This document shows positions 10,440 to 22,300 of a stretch of DNA of 64,000 bases, one piece after another. The DNA comes from Acanthaster planci (lineage: Eukaryota; Echinodermata; Asteroidea; Valvatida; Acanthasteridae). The notes beneath the pieces were generated by a model. The model ran no database searches, had not been told where the DNA came from, and worked only from the letters and a program-made list of their open reading frames with translations. The stretch covers positions 801,151 through 865,150 of the forward strand of contig NW_019091367.1 of NCBI RefSeq assembly GCF_001949145.1, read 5' to 3'. Made by a program: the position numbers and the translations under genes. How positions within the stretch are numbered: position 1 is the stretch's first letter; each line of letters begins with the position of its first letter.

Positions 10440-11350
10440 CATCAAAAACTGTTTTGCTTCCCGCCAAGCAACGTGTCATGCCCCGCAGGTCGCTGATTTC
10501 TTCCCTCGTTCACCGACAACTCGCTCGCGATATCGGTGACCTTCCGTTCGTCGCTTCTCTCCTCCAATCAATAAGCACTCGACCTCGAGTCGGTCCATCG
10601 ACGATTTATTGTCATCCTTTTTTTGGCAAAAAAATGCGTATTAGCCTTTACGGGTCGACAGTCCGCAACCTGTCCCTTTTAATTAATCAGTCTGCAATTC
10701 CTGTTTTCTGCCGGCCTAATTAAGGCAAAAATCCCAAGGTGTTGACTGGATCCTACCACGGCTGCCGCAATCCTCGACCTGTCACACGGTGCGCCATTAA
10801 GGCCTTTGACCGCGGCGGTTCCCCGCTGTTCCCCATTGTCACCGGCCGTTCGATTATCACTTGTCGAAAGTGTGAAGAGAATGCCTCGCTCAATGCCACC
10901 CCTGACCAAAGAACCAATTGGCCAGATGAAATAACCTTTCCCACGATTGCAAATCCACATTATTAATTTTTTTCAATGATGATCAAAATGCTTGAAGATG
11001 GTTCTACGCCCTGCACCAGCTTCATTACACATGGATTGTGTATATCGAAGGCTTGCCCGAAACGACTGTTCATTTTGATTAATTGCTAATTTTGAAGCTA
11101 TAGTCTATATTGTAATTAATTGCGCAGCACAAAATGTGATTATGATTGTTGTGACTAAGTGGTTATAGTCATTTGCATAATTATGCATGATGCATCTTTA
11201 TCAGCCCACTTAGCATATACATCATGCATCTATTTTTCATTTTCTAAGCAGAATCTGCACAAAACAAAGATAATTAACTTTTCTCACTGTTCTACAAACA
11301 AAAAATCAGATATCTCCAATATCTTTTCCAAGTATAATGCCTATTATTAA
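10440..11350. promoter_or_regulatory. Candidate cis-regulatory island (TAAT- and POU-site-rich)
   Basis: The stretch is denser in complex sequence than its flanks. It contains repeated homeodomain-type cores (TTAATTAATC, CTAATTAAGG, GATTAATTGC, GTAATTAATTGC). Near 11171-11230 there is a cluster of ATGCAT and octamer-like words. It lies about 9-10 kb downstream of FEZF, where distal enhancers are plausible. Conservation was not tested, so this is inference from composition. Confidence 0.35.
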
Positions 11351-13600
11351 TTTTGTTATTATTATTTGACTTATTGTTATGGCATTCCGAGCATCCAGGC
11401 CTTTCGTTTCTAAACGATGTAAAAATTATGGAGTGAATTCGGTTTAACATTTGATGATAAGCAATAATTCGGCCTAAAAAACAAAATAACGATCTTTAAC
11501 CAGACAGCAATCATGGGCCTGTCTTTGCAAATACCATCCAAACGGACGGCAGCTGACGGACCGACGAATTTGGATTGGCTGCGAGTTCATTCACCCAGAG
11601 GCTAGCCTGCGCGACCGGCCTTCACTCCCTCCGCTTACAGCTCATCACCCCCATCTGCTGGCAACGTATGGCCTCTGAGAGGTTCTTTCCCCCGGTTTTG
11701 CTCATCCCGTAGTTATCTCGGCAAGCGCGTCTGATCCCCGGGCCGCAAACTGCGCGGGCCCCGCCGCGCTAGCCCTGCCCGCGATCGAAAGGCCAACCGG
11801 GGACCCGATGCATATTGTTAGCCGGCTGCCTGGGCGGGCAAATTGACGCTCGACCTCGGCAAATTGGCGCGGTATTGTGTAACGGCGGCCATGTTGTTTC
11901 ACTGGTCTTTCTTCTTCTTTTTTTTCTCCTTGGCGCTGCACAATCATGATTGGCACATCATCTGGCCAAACAAAACGAATAACATGACAGAAAGGACAAA
12001 AAGCTCCTAATTTGCTTCTCCTTCTCTTTTGAAAATGAGAAGTGGCGGATGTGCGCAACGATTTGAGCGGAGCGAGCCAAAATGACTCTCCTCTGGACTC
12101 GTGTTCCAGCGTGTGTTGATACTTTGGCAACCAATCTAATTGCCTACAAATATAAAGGTCATTGCAGAATGGTCACTACCATTAGTTGAAAAAGATGTCA
12201 GTGAACACTCAGTAAACTGAAGACAAATATTATGTGACATGTCAGAAAAGATCGATTTTCAATGATCTATTCTGAAACTAAAATATCTGTAAATTTATTT
12301 TTACGAACTTTTCCGAAAATGTGATACAATCCCTAACTGCATGTACTTTCTGAGTTTGCGTGTGGCATGCAAGTCGGTTAAGATCGCACAGGCTCGTTTT
12401 AGAAACGAGGCCTTCCCTGTGCATAATTACCAGCAAATAACTGCTATTAGAATATCACACCACTTCGATAGAAATGGAGAACTTCACTTTATAATTCTCA
12501 CAAAGACTTTTACACGTACACATCAGTCGATGTTGGGTGAGGTGTTTATTCTTTAGTATGACTGGCAAAGGGAAGTCTTGTCTTTCTTTTGTAAAAAACC
12601 CATAAAAGATAACATATATTAATAGGGGTCGTGGGGAGGGGAGCTTGGCCCCTAGAGAAAAAGTTAAAAAAAGAAAAAAAGAAAAAAGGACAAGAAAAGG
12701 CAGAAGAGACCAATATTGAGGAAAGCAGATGGAAAATTACCATTTGCTTGAACATACCTTGGAAGTGGCCTCTTGGTATTTTTCTCAACCATGCAGTTTA
12801 TAGTAGGTAAAGCCACAACGGCTTCCTATTAAGTATAAAGTTTCAAGAACCATTCGTGAAAGTGTTAAGCATTCCACCCAGCAATCAACACCAAACAATA
12901 AACATTACCTTAATGAAAGTCAATGTACAGCATTTTGTAACAGGAATGGGATAAACGTACATTTTGAGGAAAAATTCTGGTACCCAACTAGGACAACATT
13001 TGTGCAAACTGTGGCCCTTCATATGAATAGTGGGTACTAATGACCCTGATCTTTGGGGATCTCAACAAGATGTATTTAAAACGGAGAAAAAGGGGCTTAA
13101 ACAAAGTTAATTTAAACTTCAAGTCCTTAATTTCACTGGAGAGGTTAGAGAGTCCACGAAAGCCTCTTGTTTCTATCATCGTTTAGTGAAATTTTCTCTA
13201 ACGTGTCACAATTATGCCATCCCCTAAAAGACACAAATCATCGTGATCAGGAAGGAAGTGGTAATTTGGTGATCAAATTAAACCCATGCATAATTCCAAT
13301 ACCAAATTGTAATTGCTATCGTGAAGATTTTGCCTTCACAATTTTTGCAACTGTTCCAGTTTAGCAGTCCATGTACAGTGAGCATGCGTGCATGCAGAGC
13401 GGACCCGTGTTTGATCCGACACGAGTTTGTTGACGAAGGACCCTACGGTGAGGAAAAACATACAAAGAGCAGTTTTTAAGGAGAGTTTCCCAAGGAAATC
13501 GCTAAGAACCTGTGTTAATCATCAGCTCATCCCTCCCACTATAGCTGATGTGGATTCTCTCCACTTCTTTCAAGGAGGACATATGCATGTACTTCGCAAC
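11351..13600. other. Intergenic; GC-rich complex island at 11500-12130
   Basis: 11500-12130 is unusually GC-rich and non-repetitive, with TTTGCAAAT, GATTGGCTGCG and CAGCTGACGG words, and could be regulatory. The 142-codon open frame across it (11702-12130, minus) has no recognisable domain. 12600-12710 is purine-rich on the plus strand. No gene is seen. Confidence 0.45.
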
Positions 13601-13601
<1 letters not shown>

Positions 13602-13653
<52 letters not shown>

Positions 13654-13811
13654 NNNNNNNNNNNNNNNNNNNNNNNNNNNNNNNNNNNNNNNNNNNNNNN
13701 NNNNNNNNNNNNNNNNNNNNNNNNNNNNNNNNNNNNNNNNNNNNNNNNNNNNNNNNNNNNNNNNNNNNNNNNNNNNNNNNNNNNNNNNNNNNNNNNNNNN
13801 NNNNNNNNNNN

Positions 13812-13853
<42 letters not shown>
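13602..13853. repeat. GA microsatellite containing an assembly gap
   Basis: Uninterrupted (GA)n flanks a run of 158 Ns (13654-13811) on both sides. The true repeat length is unknown. Open frames that cross the gap are artefacts. Confidence 0.98.
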
Positions 13854-13857
<4 letters not shown>

Positions 13858-16800
13858 CAGCATGATTAGCCCACAGTAGCTGGGCCCTTTGTTGGGCAAT
13901 TGAGGTTGAGAATGGTCCGGCGCAGAATGCACATTCACCCGGGTGTCGAGGTGGGATTAGCCCGCTATTGTCATCCTAAAGCGGTGTGTCACCTTTTTTT
14001 TCTCTCTTCATTCATTGCAGTGAGTCGCCGAGCGTTGAACCCGCCCGTGGGCGACCCGTGACGTAATTATCCACAGATGAAAATCTGCTGCTGTCTAGTC
14101 AACAACCAAAAAATCACCACATTTTAGTAATTTTTGTATAGGCAACGATAAAAAATACAAATATATATGTAAATACATGCAGTTTTGGTGTTTGGAAAAT
14201 TATTTGTTTTTGAATTGAACACAGATAATAAAATCACAGATAATTTTGTTTTGTTTTGTTGGATATAGTTCCTTTTTCGCTTTTTTCCTTGACAGTTCTT
14301 TGTAAACGCTTTCTGACATGAGAGAAGGAACTAATACATCGACCGGTCACTTCGATCAATCATTCATGCGCGAATTCCTTAAGATTTTCAATGTCGCAGG
14401 CAATAAGCAGAATTTGACTTGGATATTCCGAACATAGAAATCTTCTGAGCCTTCTCGTTGACCAGCTCGGTCATACTCGGCCGGACTATGTACAAAAAAT
14501 AACATTTCTGCTTGTATTATGATGACTGTAATTTGGAAAACATCTGCTGTTCGTCTTTCTTGAATCGCAAACAGATTAGGTACGGAAAAAGTGTAACAAC
14601 TCAACTGTCATCCTATTATTTCAGATTTTATTTTTCCCATGGTTATTATTATCACCGTATTCTGACTATTAATTTTCTTTTAAAAGTATCGTATATTTCT
14701 CTGCTTGCTCATGTTTTCCAAGATGCTGCTCAGGTCTTGAATTCAGAGCGGATTCATCAATATTCATGAGCAAACCCGTTATATATAATTAACATCTCCC
14801 CAACGCAAAAAAAAATACATCTTGATAATATTCATGACGCCTAAAAACAAATACAAATGCACGCAGAATAATTACCCGCTGACGCGTTGCCAAGAAAAAT
14901 GAGCCTCCGTGAAGTTTTCGGTCAACCGATCAGTCACGTCTCTATCGTTCACACTTCAATCAGACAAATCAAATCACTCGGGATAAATCAGCTATAAAAG
15001 GAATAGAACTGAGATAAAACACGGTGTGTGGTTGATAAAAAAAATGACAACTTCCAGGAACAGCTTCAGCACTTAAAACGAATTAAATCCGGCATCCATA
15101 TAGAAACGTCAGCCGTCAAGAAGACCGCGCAATTCGCGAGTGGCATTAGCCTTGGTCCTTCACGAGCAACTGCAAACCTCAGTGAATTCGATAAATGAAA
15201 TACCCTCACTTTTGCAAAAAAATGAAAATGCCTCCATGCATTTTCAGTTCGTGGTTAATCGCATAATTCTTGACCTTTTTCTTTTGAATGGTCGATTAGA
15301 TTGAGAAATTAGCAAAAGCGGTTTGTGGTACGGATGCAAACCGCGCCACTCAGAGACCACCATTTCAAGTTGCAAAGCGAACAGGTAAAATCTGGTACAA
15401 GGCGAAAACTATGGAAACCAAGGACACGAATGATCATAAGGACAGTATCAACAACAATAACACCAGCAACAACAATAAAAACGACAAACAGACGATCAAG
15501 AAAACAAGAACAACCGCCAGGATATCAAACCACGAGCCCCACTGCAACAACCGGTTTGCATCGTAAACGACAACAGTGCGGGGGCATCGATCCTCAGGTA
15601 TAAAGCTGACTAGAACGTTGACTTTCCTGTACTGTTCTTTTGCACCTAGTGCCACCGAACAAATGCCATTTTTGGCGTTTTCATTGTATCGGAGATTACA
15701 CCCTCGACACGAACATCCATCAATTGATCCGAATTTTAGGGGGGAATTGTGTAAGTTCGTTGTCGGCTCCTCGCGCCACGCAAAGCTATGGTCATCGAGT
15801 CGTCCGAGTACTAGGACTATATCTCATCAACGTGTTTGCACATCGGCGCCCCGACAAACACACCAAGTACCCTTTTCCGTGTGCTTCAATAACAAAGTGA
15901 CAGTCATTTCACTGCAGACTATCGATTTTTTCCTCTCTCTGTGTCTCTGTGCCTCTTCGTATAAAGTTCTTGATAAGGCGACACAGAAGCCCACGCGAGA
16001 ATTATCTTCTTGTCGACTTCAGGAAATTTAGGGGAACAACTATAAAACTGTTTGCGGGAATTTCCACTGCTCCTCTAGCCCCCCGACTAGGCTAATTTTC
16101 GAGTCACTCGTACAATAACATTTTCAGCCCTCGGGAAAATAAGATATCAAGCCCAACCTCGATTAGAACATTTTTACCATCTTGAAAGCACTCAAAATTG
16201 ACTGAACAGCTCACGGCGAAATGTTTTATCATTCTGCAAACTCTCGCTCGTATCCAAGGCGAAAGTTAAGGGTGAAAGCACAAAGGAGGAAAGAGTTGTT
16301 CTTTCAGGGGGAATTGAACACTGTAACGTGGTCAACAGACAATTCTCTTTAAAGAATCGTTTGAGCCCCTGGTCTACACTTTCAAAACTCACTTTTCCTT
16401 CTTTGATTTTTCGGGAAAACAGTTTATCAAATACATTTCTGGTTTTTTTTTATAAAGAGAAAAGGACCATTTTTGAGAGTATTGATTATTGTGTCCCGTA
16501 TTGTGGTCATAGCTGGGATATGTGTTATTCTTAATCCCATTGACCTGAATAAAAATACCTTATCACGAACTCTCTCATTGGGCCTCTTCGAGGCGACAAG
16601 TGGTTTGTTTAAAATCTACGTTAAAGGAGGGTCAACCCCTTTTCCAGAAAGAAATATTTGTGGTCAAAAACTATAGCTTTCGCATGTCAGTTACACAGGT
16701 TTACAATTGAAACATGCAAAAACCCCCAACTTTTTTCTATACTTGGGACAATTAGACATCGAAACATCGGAACCGTCAATCACTTTAACTTTGGTCAAAT

Positions 16801-19800
16801 AAAACAAAAACATGTCTGGTCCTTCTGAAATCCATTAAGTGGCGAACTAACACTCCGTCATGATTTCACCATGTCACGCTGGCTAATTTGCCCTGGCATC
16901 TCTGCTCGCTAATTAGCGTAAATACAGCAATCGAATCAGGACCATTGAGCTTATAAATAAATTGCCTATTGGAGGGATGGTCAAAAGACAAACAATTAAA
17001 AGCCCAGCTCGATCCAAAGACAACAGTCCCTGATGGTCTCGGACGAGAAGGATTAGTTGAGCTAACGAACCGATCATGATGTTTGTGCAATTCAGCGATT
17101 AACGTTAATGTCGCGGGACGCTTTTGTGTAAAGACCACCAACACGTGGTAGCGTGTACAACATGACTGACGTTTCAGGGGCGGAGAATTATGATGCGTCA
17201 TAAATGATCGCACAGTCGGCCCTCACAATTAGCGTAATTGTAAAGACAAACAGCCTGCAGGTTTTGAATACATATCTGACAATGTAAACACATGTAACAT
17301 GAATAAGCTGTCCGATCGTGTAGTAGGCCTACACAGATAATGCCTTCTTCATTTGATCGACAACATTCTATTGACAACATAAAGCAAGATCAGGCTAATG
17401 CAAATGTTTAAAAAGCAATTAAACGAGAGCTATTATCTCACGAAGAAACACTCGACTTTTCGTTCTCGATATATGTATTTTATTTTTGATACCATGCATG
17501 CACTCGTACACTTCATTATATTCCACCGATATATCCTCGGAAAATTATGAACACTATTTTACAGAACACTGACAAGTAAGTTAAATTTCATAATTTCAGA
17601 CATACTTGTGTGAAAAATTTAGTACCACACCAATAAACATGTACAACACCTTCATATAAACACATGCTAAGGAGACAGGGGAGTATACAGAGCCATGGGT
17701 GGTTTTGACGGGCCGGGACCAAATCTTGCAAGTCGTCATTATTGAAGAAAAAGAGCTCGGCACCAGACTTAAACGAGAGGGCGGATTACAGCGATGGGCG
17801 TATCATCTGAACTAGCAATGCCCAATCGTCCCTTTGTAATTTAAGATTGCCTTTCCAACAAGGCGGAGCCACTCCAGGCTGAAGAGGGGTACAAACAGAA
17901 AAGAAGGAAAATCAAACAAGCCTGCAAATATTCTGTATCCAACTGTAAACACTTCCCAGACTGCTTGATGACAACGACTAACAATCTATGAAATGATGTT
18001 GTACTTGTATATAGTATCTCAAAAAACGTTATTTAAACCCTCGGGAATAAAATGGAAGGTTCGTGTACCCATATACGTTTATACATTTACAAAACAATCT
18101 GTCCTCTTCTTGAAAAGGAAATGTCTAAGTCCATATTAGCTTTGCACATGCTGAATTGGCTCTTATTGTAATGCACATATTGAAATTCACAGACCGTTCT
18201 AGTCCAGCACATGCGAAAACTCAGAATGCAGCGCTTGTTGTTTAATAAAACTTCCTCTTTGTGGAGATGACGTACAACGAATGTCTCACAAAAATCACAT
18301 CAATGTGAAATTGAAGCCGAGACGGAGTTGTCGCCCCGGGGCCGTTGCGACGCAGCCTCGCAGGCGGTGAAAACTCAAGGACGCTCGGTATTGGCTTGGT
18401 GAGGGAACTCCGCTATACAAGCAAGTCCTCGTAATGTGATTGAAACCTTGGGGAACACAATGCATGTATTTATGGAATACACAGGAAAATGATAACCACC
18501 ACCAAATACTACACGGAAACGTGATAACACTGGGGCCACGGTGAAGGCATAGCCACTCTGACAATGATGATATCAAATGAATTCCCGATGATACAAGCAG
18601 GATTAAACTTTGGGATTGGATGAGTTTTTATGGAATGTTTCGTGGAAATAACGGAATTGAAAAAACTAAATCACAATTACAATGAGATCTGATCAAATAT
18701 AAGCCAAACTGGAAATTCTGTTTTTACATACTGGTGGCAACAATTCCACCTTCGCTTGTGACTCACTGAAGAGTTTTGCCAAGGAACATTCTTAACAGTA
18801 GTTGTCATTTCATCAGGTGACATTGACGAGATGGTCCACCGACATGTATAATTAATCACGTGATTTGAAGAGGTTCATAACACAAAAAAGTGGAGGGAAA
18901 CTGTGTGCATTAAGACTAACGACAGTGTTTGTGATTGAAAAAGATGATTTTTAGGTAGTCGATGCCCCTTTCCTGCTTTGGTTTATTTGAGGATATTCGG
19001 TACAGCGCGGCAGCTCTTTGCTTTCAATAGACGACTGAGCTGCATAACTCACAAAAGATTCTGAACATAGTGAATGCATGCATACTTTATTGTGTAGTGC
19101 ATGCAACGGGCAGTGTGTATATGACTTGACCTTTAAGGGTGCTACACAACTGCTCAACTTTTTGTTCAACTTTTTATTCATATACGGTTGAAGATATTTG
19201 TTTGATGGAACAGCGTCTTTAAGAAAAAAACTACACTGTTACTGCAACCGCTCACATTTTAAATCCGTGTTAAGTTTTGCGCCCTTTACAAAAAAAAGGA
19301 CAAACAAAACTGATTTTACTCGAATTTTTAATATTCAGGTTTGAAAGTAATGTGAATCAACTTATCTGCCACAAGACAAATCTTGTCCACTTCAAGACGT
19401 CATGTCAATATTTTTTTCGGAATTTATTGTGTTAAATCCGTTCACAAACAAAATATGTACACCCTGTATTGGTCTATATCAAGTCATAATAGCTGGCGAG
19501 TTCGAGTGACGATGATTACTTCATTTTGGTCCAAAGCTTATACCGATGACATCTCAACACTAATCACATCATTTTATCCAGTCTGGCATGGGATCGAATT
19601 AAACAGTGGAAGTAAAATAAAAAAGTGTTAACTTTAAACCCAGTGCACGGCACACTCGCAGGGCAGTTGAAATAATGACATGTCGGGCGGGCCCGGTCGA
19701 TGCGCCCTTGTCGGCACTTTGTACATCTGCCGTTCAAGAGGGGCGCCATAGGAGTTGGGTTACACCCGGTAACTTCCCGCAATCGAAATGTCTGAGTGGG

Positions 19801-20296
19801 AAAAGGGATCTCGTTTCAAATGAAATTTGTCCGATGGAATTTACACGGTGTGCTTTTGTTCCAACTGGAGTTAAACACTCCAGCGGACGAAATTCAACGA
19901 GACGGGTACAGTCTTTGTTGCTGTAACTGGGAAAGCGACTTACACTCTCAAAAGACGATCATGATTATTTTGGAATTTACTTAAAGGGAAAATGGGACTT
20001 AACTGTCAGAGAAAGACAACCACTGCTAAGGTGTTTATAATAATACACTCACATATGGAATTAATACAAAAATAACAGTATTTTGTCAAACATCGAATTC
20101 ATATTAATACTGTGTCGTCTGAGGACGAAAATTTGATAAATAAGCAAGAAACAATCTCATGGACAACGACAATATCGTGGAAATGACAGCTTTAGGGTTA
20201 TATACATAATTTAACGATAAAAGCAAGTGTGCGGCTGAATTTGGCAGTTTTTTCCCTTTAAACAGTCTTGTGTAAGTTCATTTTTAGTATGTAGAA
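13854..20296. other. Intergenic region downstream of FEZF
   Basis: No exon is recognised. 13910-13990 contains GGGATTAGCC, an Otx-type word. 14750-15010 has repeated ATTCATGA words and GTTGCCAAG. 15420-15490 is rich in CAACAA-type trinucleotides. 16866-17215 is a stronger regulatory candidate. No clear polyadenylation signal for FEZF was found on the minus strand immediately below 20297. Confidence 0.5.
16866..17215. promoter_or_regulatory. Candidate cis-regulatory island
   Basis: A compact, non-repetitive stretch with CGCTAATTAGCG (homeodomain palindrome), ACAATTAAAAGC, GCGATTAACGTTAATG and AGACAACAG words. AT-rich filler borders it. It sits 3-4 kb downstream of the FEZF stop codon. Assignment is by composition only. 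Confidence 0.3.
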
Positions 20297-21802
20297 TCAG
20301 AGGGCACAGTGTTCTCCGGTTAAATCCGCACGGAGCGCAGACGTACCTTTAGCGTAGCTGATCGGGCTGGGTGACCCGCTGGACGAGTCGGAGCACGGGG
20401 AAGGTAGCGACGCTGTGCCGCCCTCGTGGAGTTTCCGGACGTGCTTCTTGAGATCGAAGTTTCGGCAAAATCCCTTGCCGCACACGCTGCAGGTGAACGG
20501 TTTCTTCTCCTGGTGGGTGTGCATGTGGAAAGTCAGGTTGTAGATCTGGTGGAAGGCCTTGTGGCAAATGTGACACTTGTAGGCCTTCTCGCCGCTGTGG
20601 GTCAGCCGGTGGTTCTTGTAGTTGCCCTTCTGGTGGAAGCCCTTACCGCAGAACTCGCAGACGAAGGGCTTGTAGTTGGCGTGGATCCGCATGTGGGTGT
20701 TGAGCGTGGAGCTCCGGTTGAACGCCTTGCCGCACTCCCGGCACTTGTGCGGCTTTTCGTTGGTGTGAATGATCTTGTGCCGGCACAGCGTGCTGGCTTG
20801 CCGAAACCCCTTCCCGCAGATCTTGCAGATGAAGGGCCGGGCGCCTGTGTGCACCGGCATGTGCCGGGTCAGGTTGTAGTGGGCATTGAACACCTTGCCA
20901 CAGTCCAGGCAAGTGAAGGCTTTCTGCTGCCCGCTCTGGGTTCGCTTGGTCCGCTGCTGGTTGCTAGAGGGTGAGGTTTTCTCTACCTTGACTTCCGCCG
21001 GTCGGGGGGACGGGCTGGATCCCGGGTTGCGGGGGACCTTTGGGGCATAGCTATCGGGTCTCGCGCGCATAACTACCGGGTCCGCTGCCCATACCCTTTC
21101 CGCCAAGTTGGAAATGGGACCGTCGAAGTCGGCCGCAGTCTTAAAGGCCGACGGCGAGAACAATCCGGCAAAGGGGAGGGAAGGGTGGGCTGCTAAACCC
21201 AGCCTGGCTTCGGGAAGGGACTTGACGGGAAAATTGTCCAGTTTCTGCCCATTGATGTTTGATGCCAGCCACTTGGTGAGATACTGTCCCGAGGCAGTTG
21301 TGGAGTAGAAAGGGTGTGGTCGGGGTAGGGCCCCGGTTCTGCTGTTCATGTACAGCGGCAAGCAAGCCATGTTCAGGTAATGTTGGTATTTGGCCGTTTG
21401 GATGTCCAGTTCAGTGGCGTCCACCATGCCAAACATGCGAGCCCGGGTTACCTGGGCCTGATCCCTTGGCAGAACGGCGAGAGTTGGCCGGACCGTTGTG
21501 GCCCTCTTGGCGGATTCGACGACGGCGGCCGGTGAGGAGGATGGAGGCGACATCTTGGCCAGAGCGCTGGTCGGCGGGGAGGAGGCAGAGGAGAACGACC
21601 TGGCCGCAGCAGATGGCGAGTCGTTGCCCATGATCCGGTCGATGGAGAAGCTCAGGCCACGCCGCGCGGCCGACGTCGACCCGGACGGGGACGGCGCGCC
21701 ATCACCACCACCAGCGCGGCCGGCCGACATCTTGGACGATCTGTGCACGGTCTGGGCTCCCACGGGCTGCCGCGGTCGGATGACGTCTACGCCGCAGTCC
21801 AT
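20297..21802 (-). CDS. FEZF: FEZF-family transcriptional repressor, six C2H2 zinc fingers
   Basis: A 501-residue protein of the FEZF (forebrain embryonic zinc finger) family, a nuclear DNA-binding repressor that patterns anterior neural tissue in animals. Residues 49-58 ([10 protein letters not shown]) form the eh1 motif that recruits Groucho/TLE. Residues 60-120 are Ser/Pro/Ala-rich. Six C2H2 fingers lie at about 296-318, 324-346, 352-374, 380-402, 408-430 and 436-459; the last has four residues between its two His. Linkers and finger helices ([51 protein letters not shown]) are diagnostic of FEZF. The length fits the family (about 460-500). The start at 21802 is the first ATG after an in-frame TGA; Met25 is an alternative. 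The whole coding region is one frame, unlike multi-exon vertebrate genes. A strong donor-like AAAG|GTACGT at 20347 leaves the last 16 residues uncertain. Whether it is the single invertebrate Fezf or one of several cannot be told. Confidence 0.95.
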   Translation of the reverse strand: MDCGVDVIRPRQPVGAQTVHRSSKMSAGRAGGGDGAPSPSGSTSAARRGLSFSIDRIMGNDSPSAAARSFSSASSPPTSALAKMSPPSSSPAAVVESAKRATTVRPTLAVLPRDQAQVTRARMFGMVDATELDIQTAKYQHYLNMACLPLYMNSRTGALPRPHPFYSTTASGQYLTKWLASNINGQKLDNFPVKSLPEARLGLAAHPSLPFAGLFSPSAFKTAADFDGPISNLAERVWAADPVVMRARPDSYAPKVPRNPGSSPSPRPAEVKVEKTSPSSNQQRTKRTQSGQQKAFTCLDCGKVFNAHYNLTRHMPVHTGARPFICKICGKGFRQASTLCRHKIIHTNEKPHKCRECGKAFNRSSTLNTHMRIHANYKPFVCEFCGKGFHQKGNYKNHRLTHSGEKAYKCHICHKAFHQIYNLTFHMHTHQEKKPFTCSVCGKGFCRNFDLKKHVRKLHEGGTASLPSPCSDSSSGSPSPISYAKGTSALRADLTGEHCAL

Positions 21803-21947
21803 TACGTCCGGCCCGGTCGATTCTTGACGCTCTCACAGTGCTGGCAGTCCGATATGGCAGCTCCCTTCACGGCGGCGATGACGCCACACAGCAGAGGACA
21901 CACAGGGTTCAATGCACGCTCAAGACGTCTCCAAGCGGTATGGTAAT
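21803..21947 (-). other. FEZF: FEZF 5' UTR, second exon portion
   Basis: The 145 bases between a predicted 3' splice site and the start codon contain no ATG. The in-frame TGA eleven codons upstream of the ATG lies here. This supports 21802 as the translation start. Confidence 0.6.
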
Positions 21948-22075
21948 CTGCAACACACAGAGTCGAGAAGAAAATTAATGGACCCAAGTTAAATGACTCG
22001 ACACTCTCCCAGCAACTTTTCCGATAACACACAGCGGCTCGCTCGCGGCGGGGGCCTAGTAAGTCAAGAACTCAC
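21948..22075 (-). other. FEZF: Predicted small intron in the FEZF 5' UTR
   Basis: Donor ACGTG|GTGAGT at 22076/22075 and acceptor CTGTGTGTTGCAG|AT at 21948/21947, preceded by a pyrimidine-rich stretch (TTTTCTTCTCG). The intron would be 128 bp. Both sites match U2 consensus well and no ATG precedes the start codon in the spliced leader side examined. No transcript evidence is available here. Confidence 0.55.
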
Positions 22076-22300
22076 CACGTCGCCTATGCATAAATCCACG
22101 AAATGTCCCCCGCGCGATCTGTGCGACCAGACAATTCCACAACGTTTCTTCTGGTGAAGGAAAAGCACACAATATGGACCGAAAGAGCTGCCAGTTCATT
22201 GACACCTACAGTAATGACAGATAATAATGAAGACGCGCCGATTTGAATAACCTCATCTTTCATGAAGCGGCCACCTCATGCTACGTACATACAAATTGAC
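22076..22300 (-). promoter_or_regulatory. FEZF: Likely FEZF first exon and promoter area
   Basis: The region upstream of the predicted donor. It is moderately CpG-rich (CGCGCGGGGGACA, CGTGG) and shows no TATA box. The transcription start cannot be placed by eye. Confidence 0.35.

Noticed and set aside
13427-13938. Long open frames across the GA repeat on both strands
   Set aside because: They consist of Glu-Arg or Ser-Leu dipeptide repeats and Ns; pure microsatellite artefacts.
20426-20974. 182-codon plus-strand open frame
   Set aside because: Antisense shadow of the FEZF zinc-finger region with no domain of its own.
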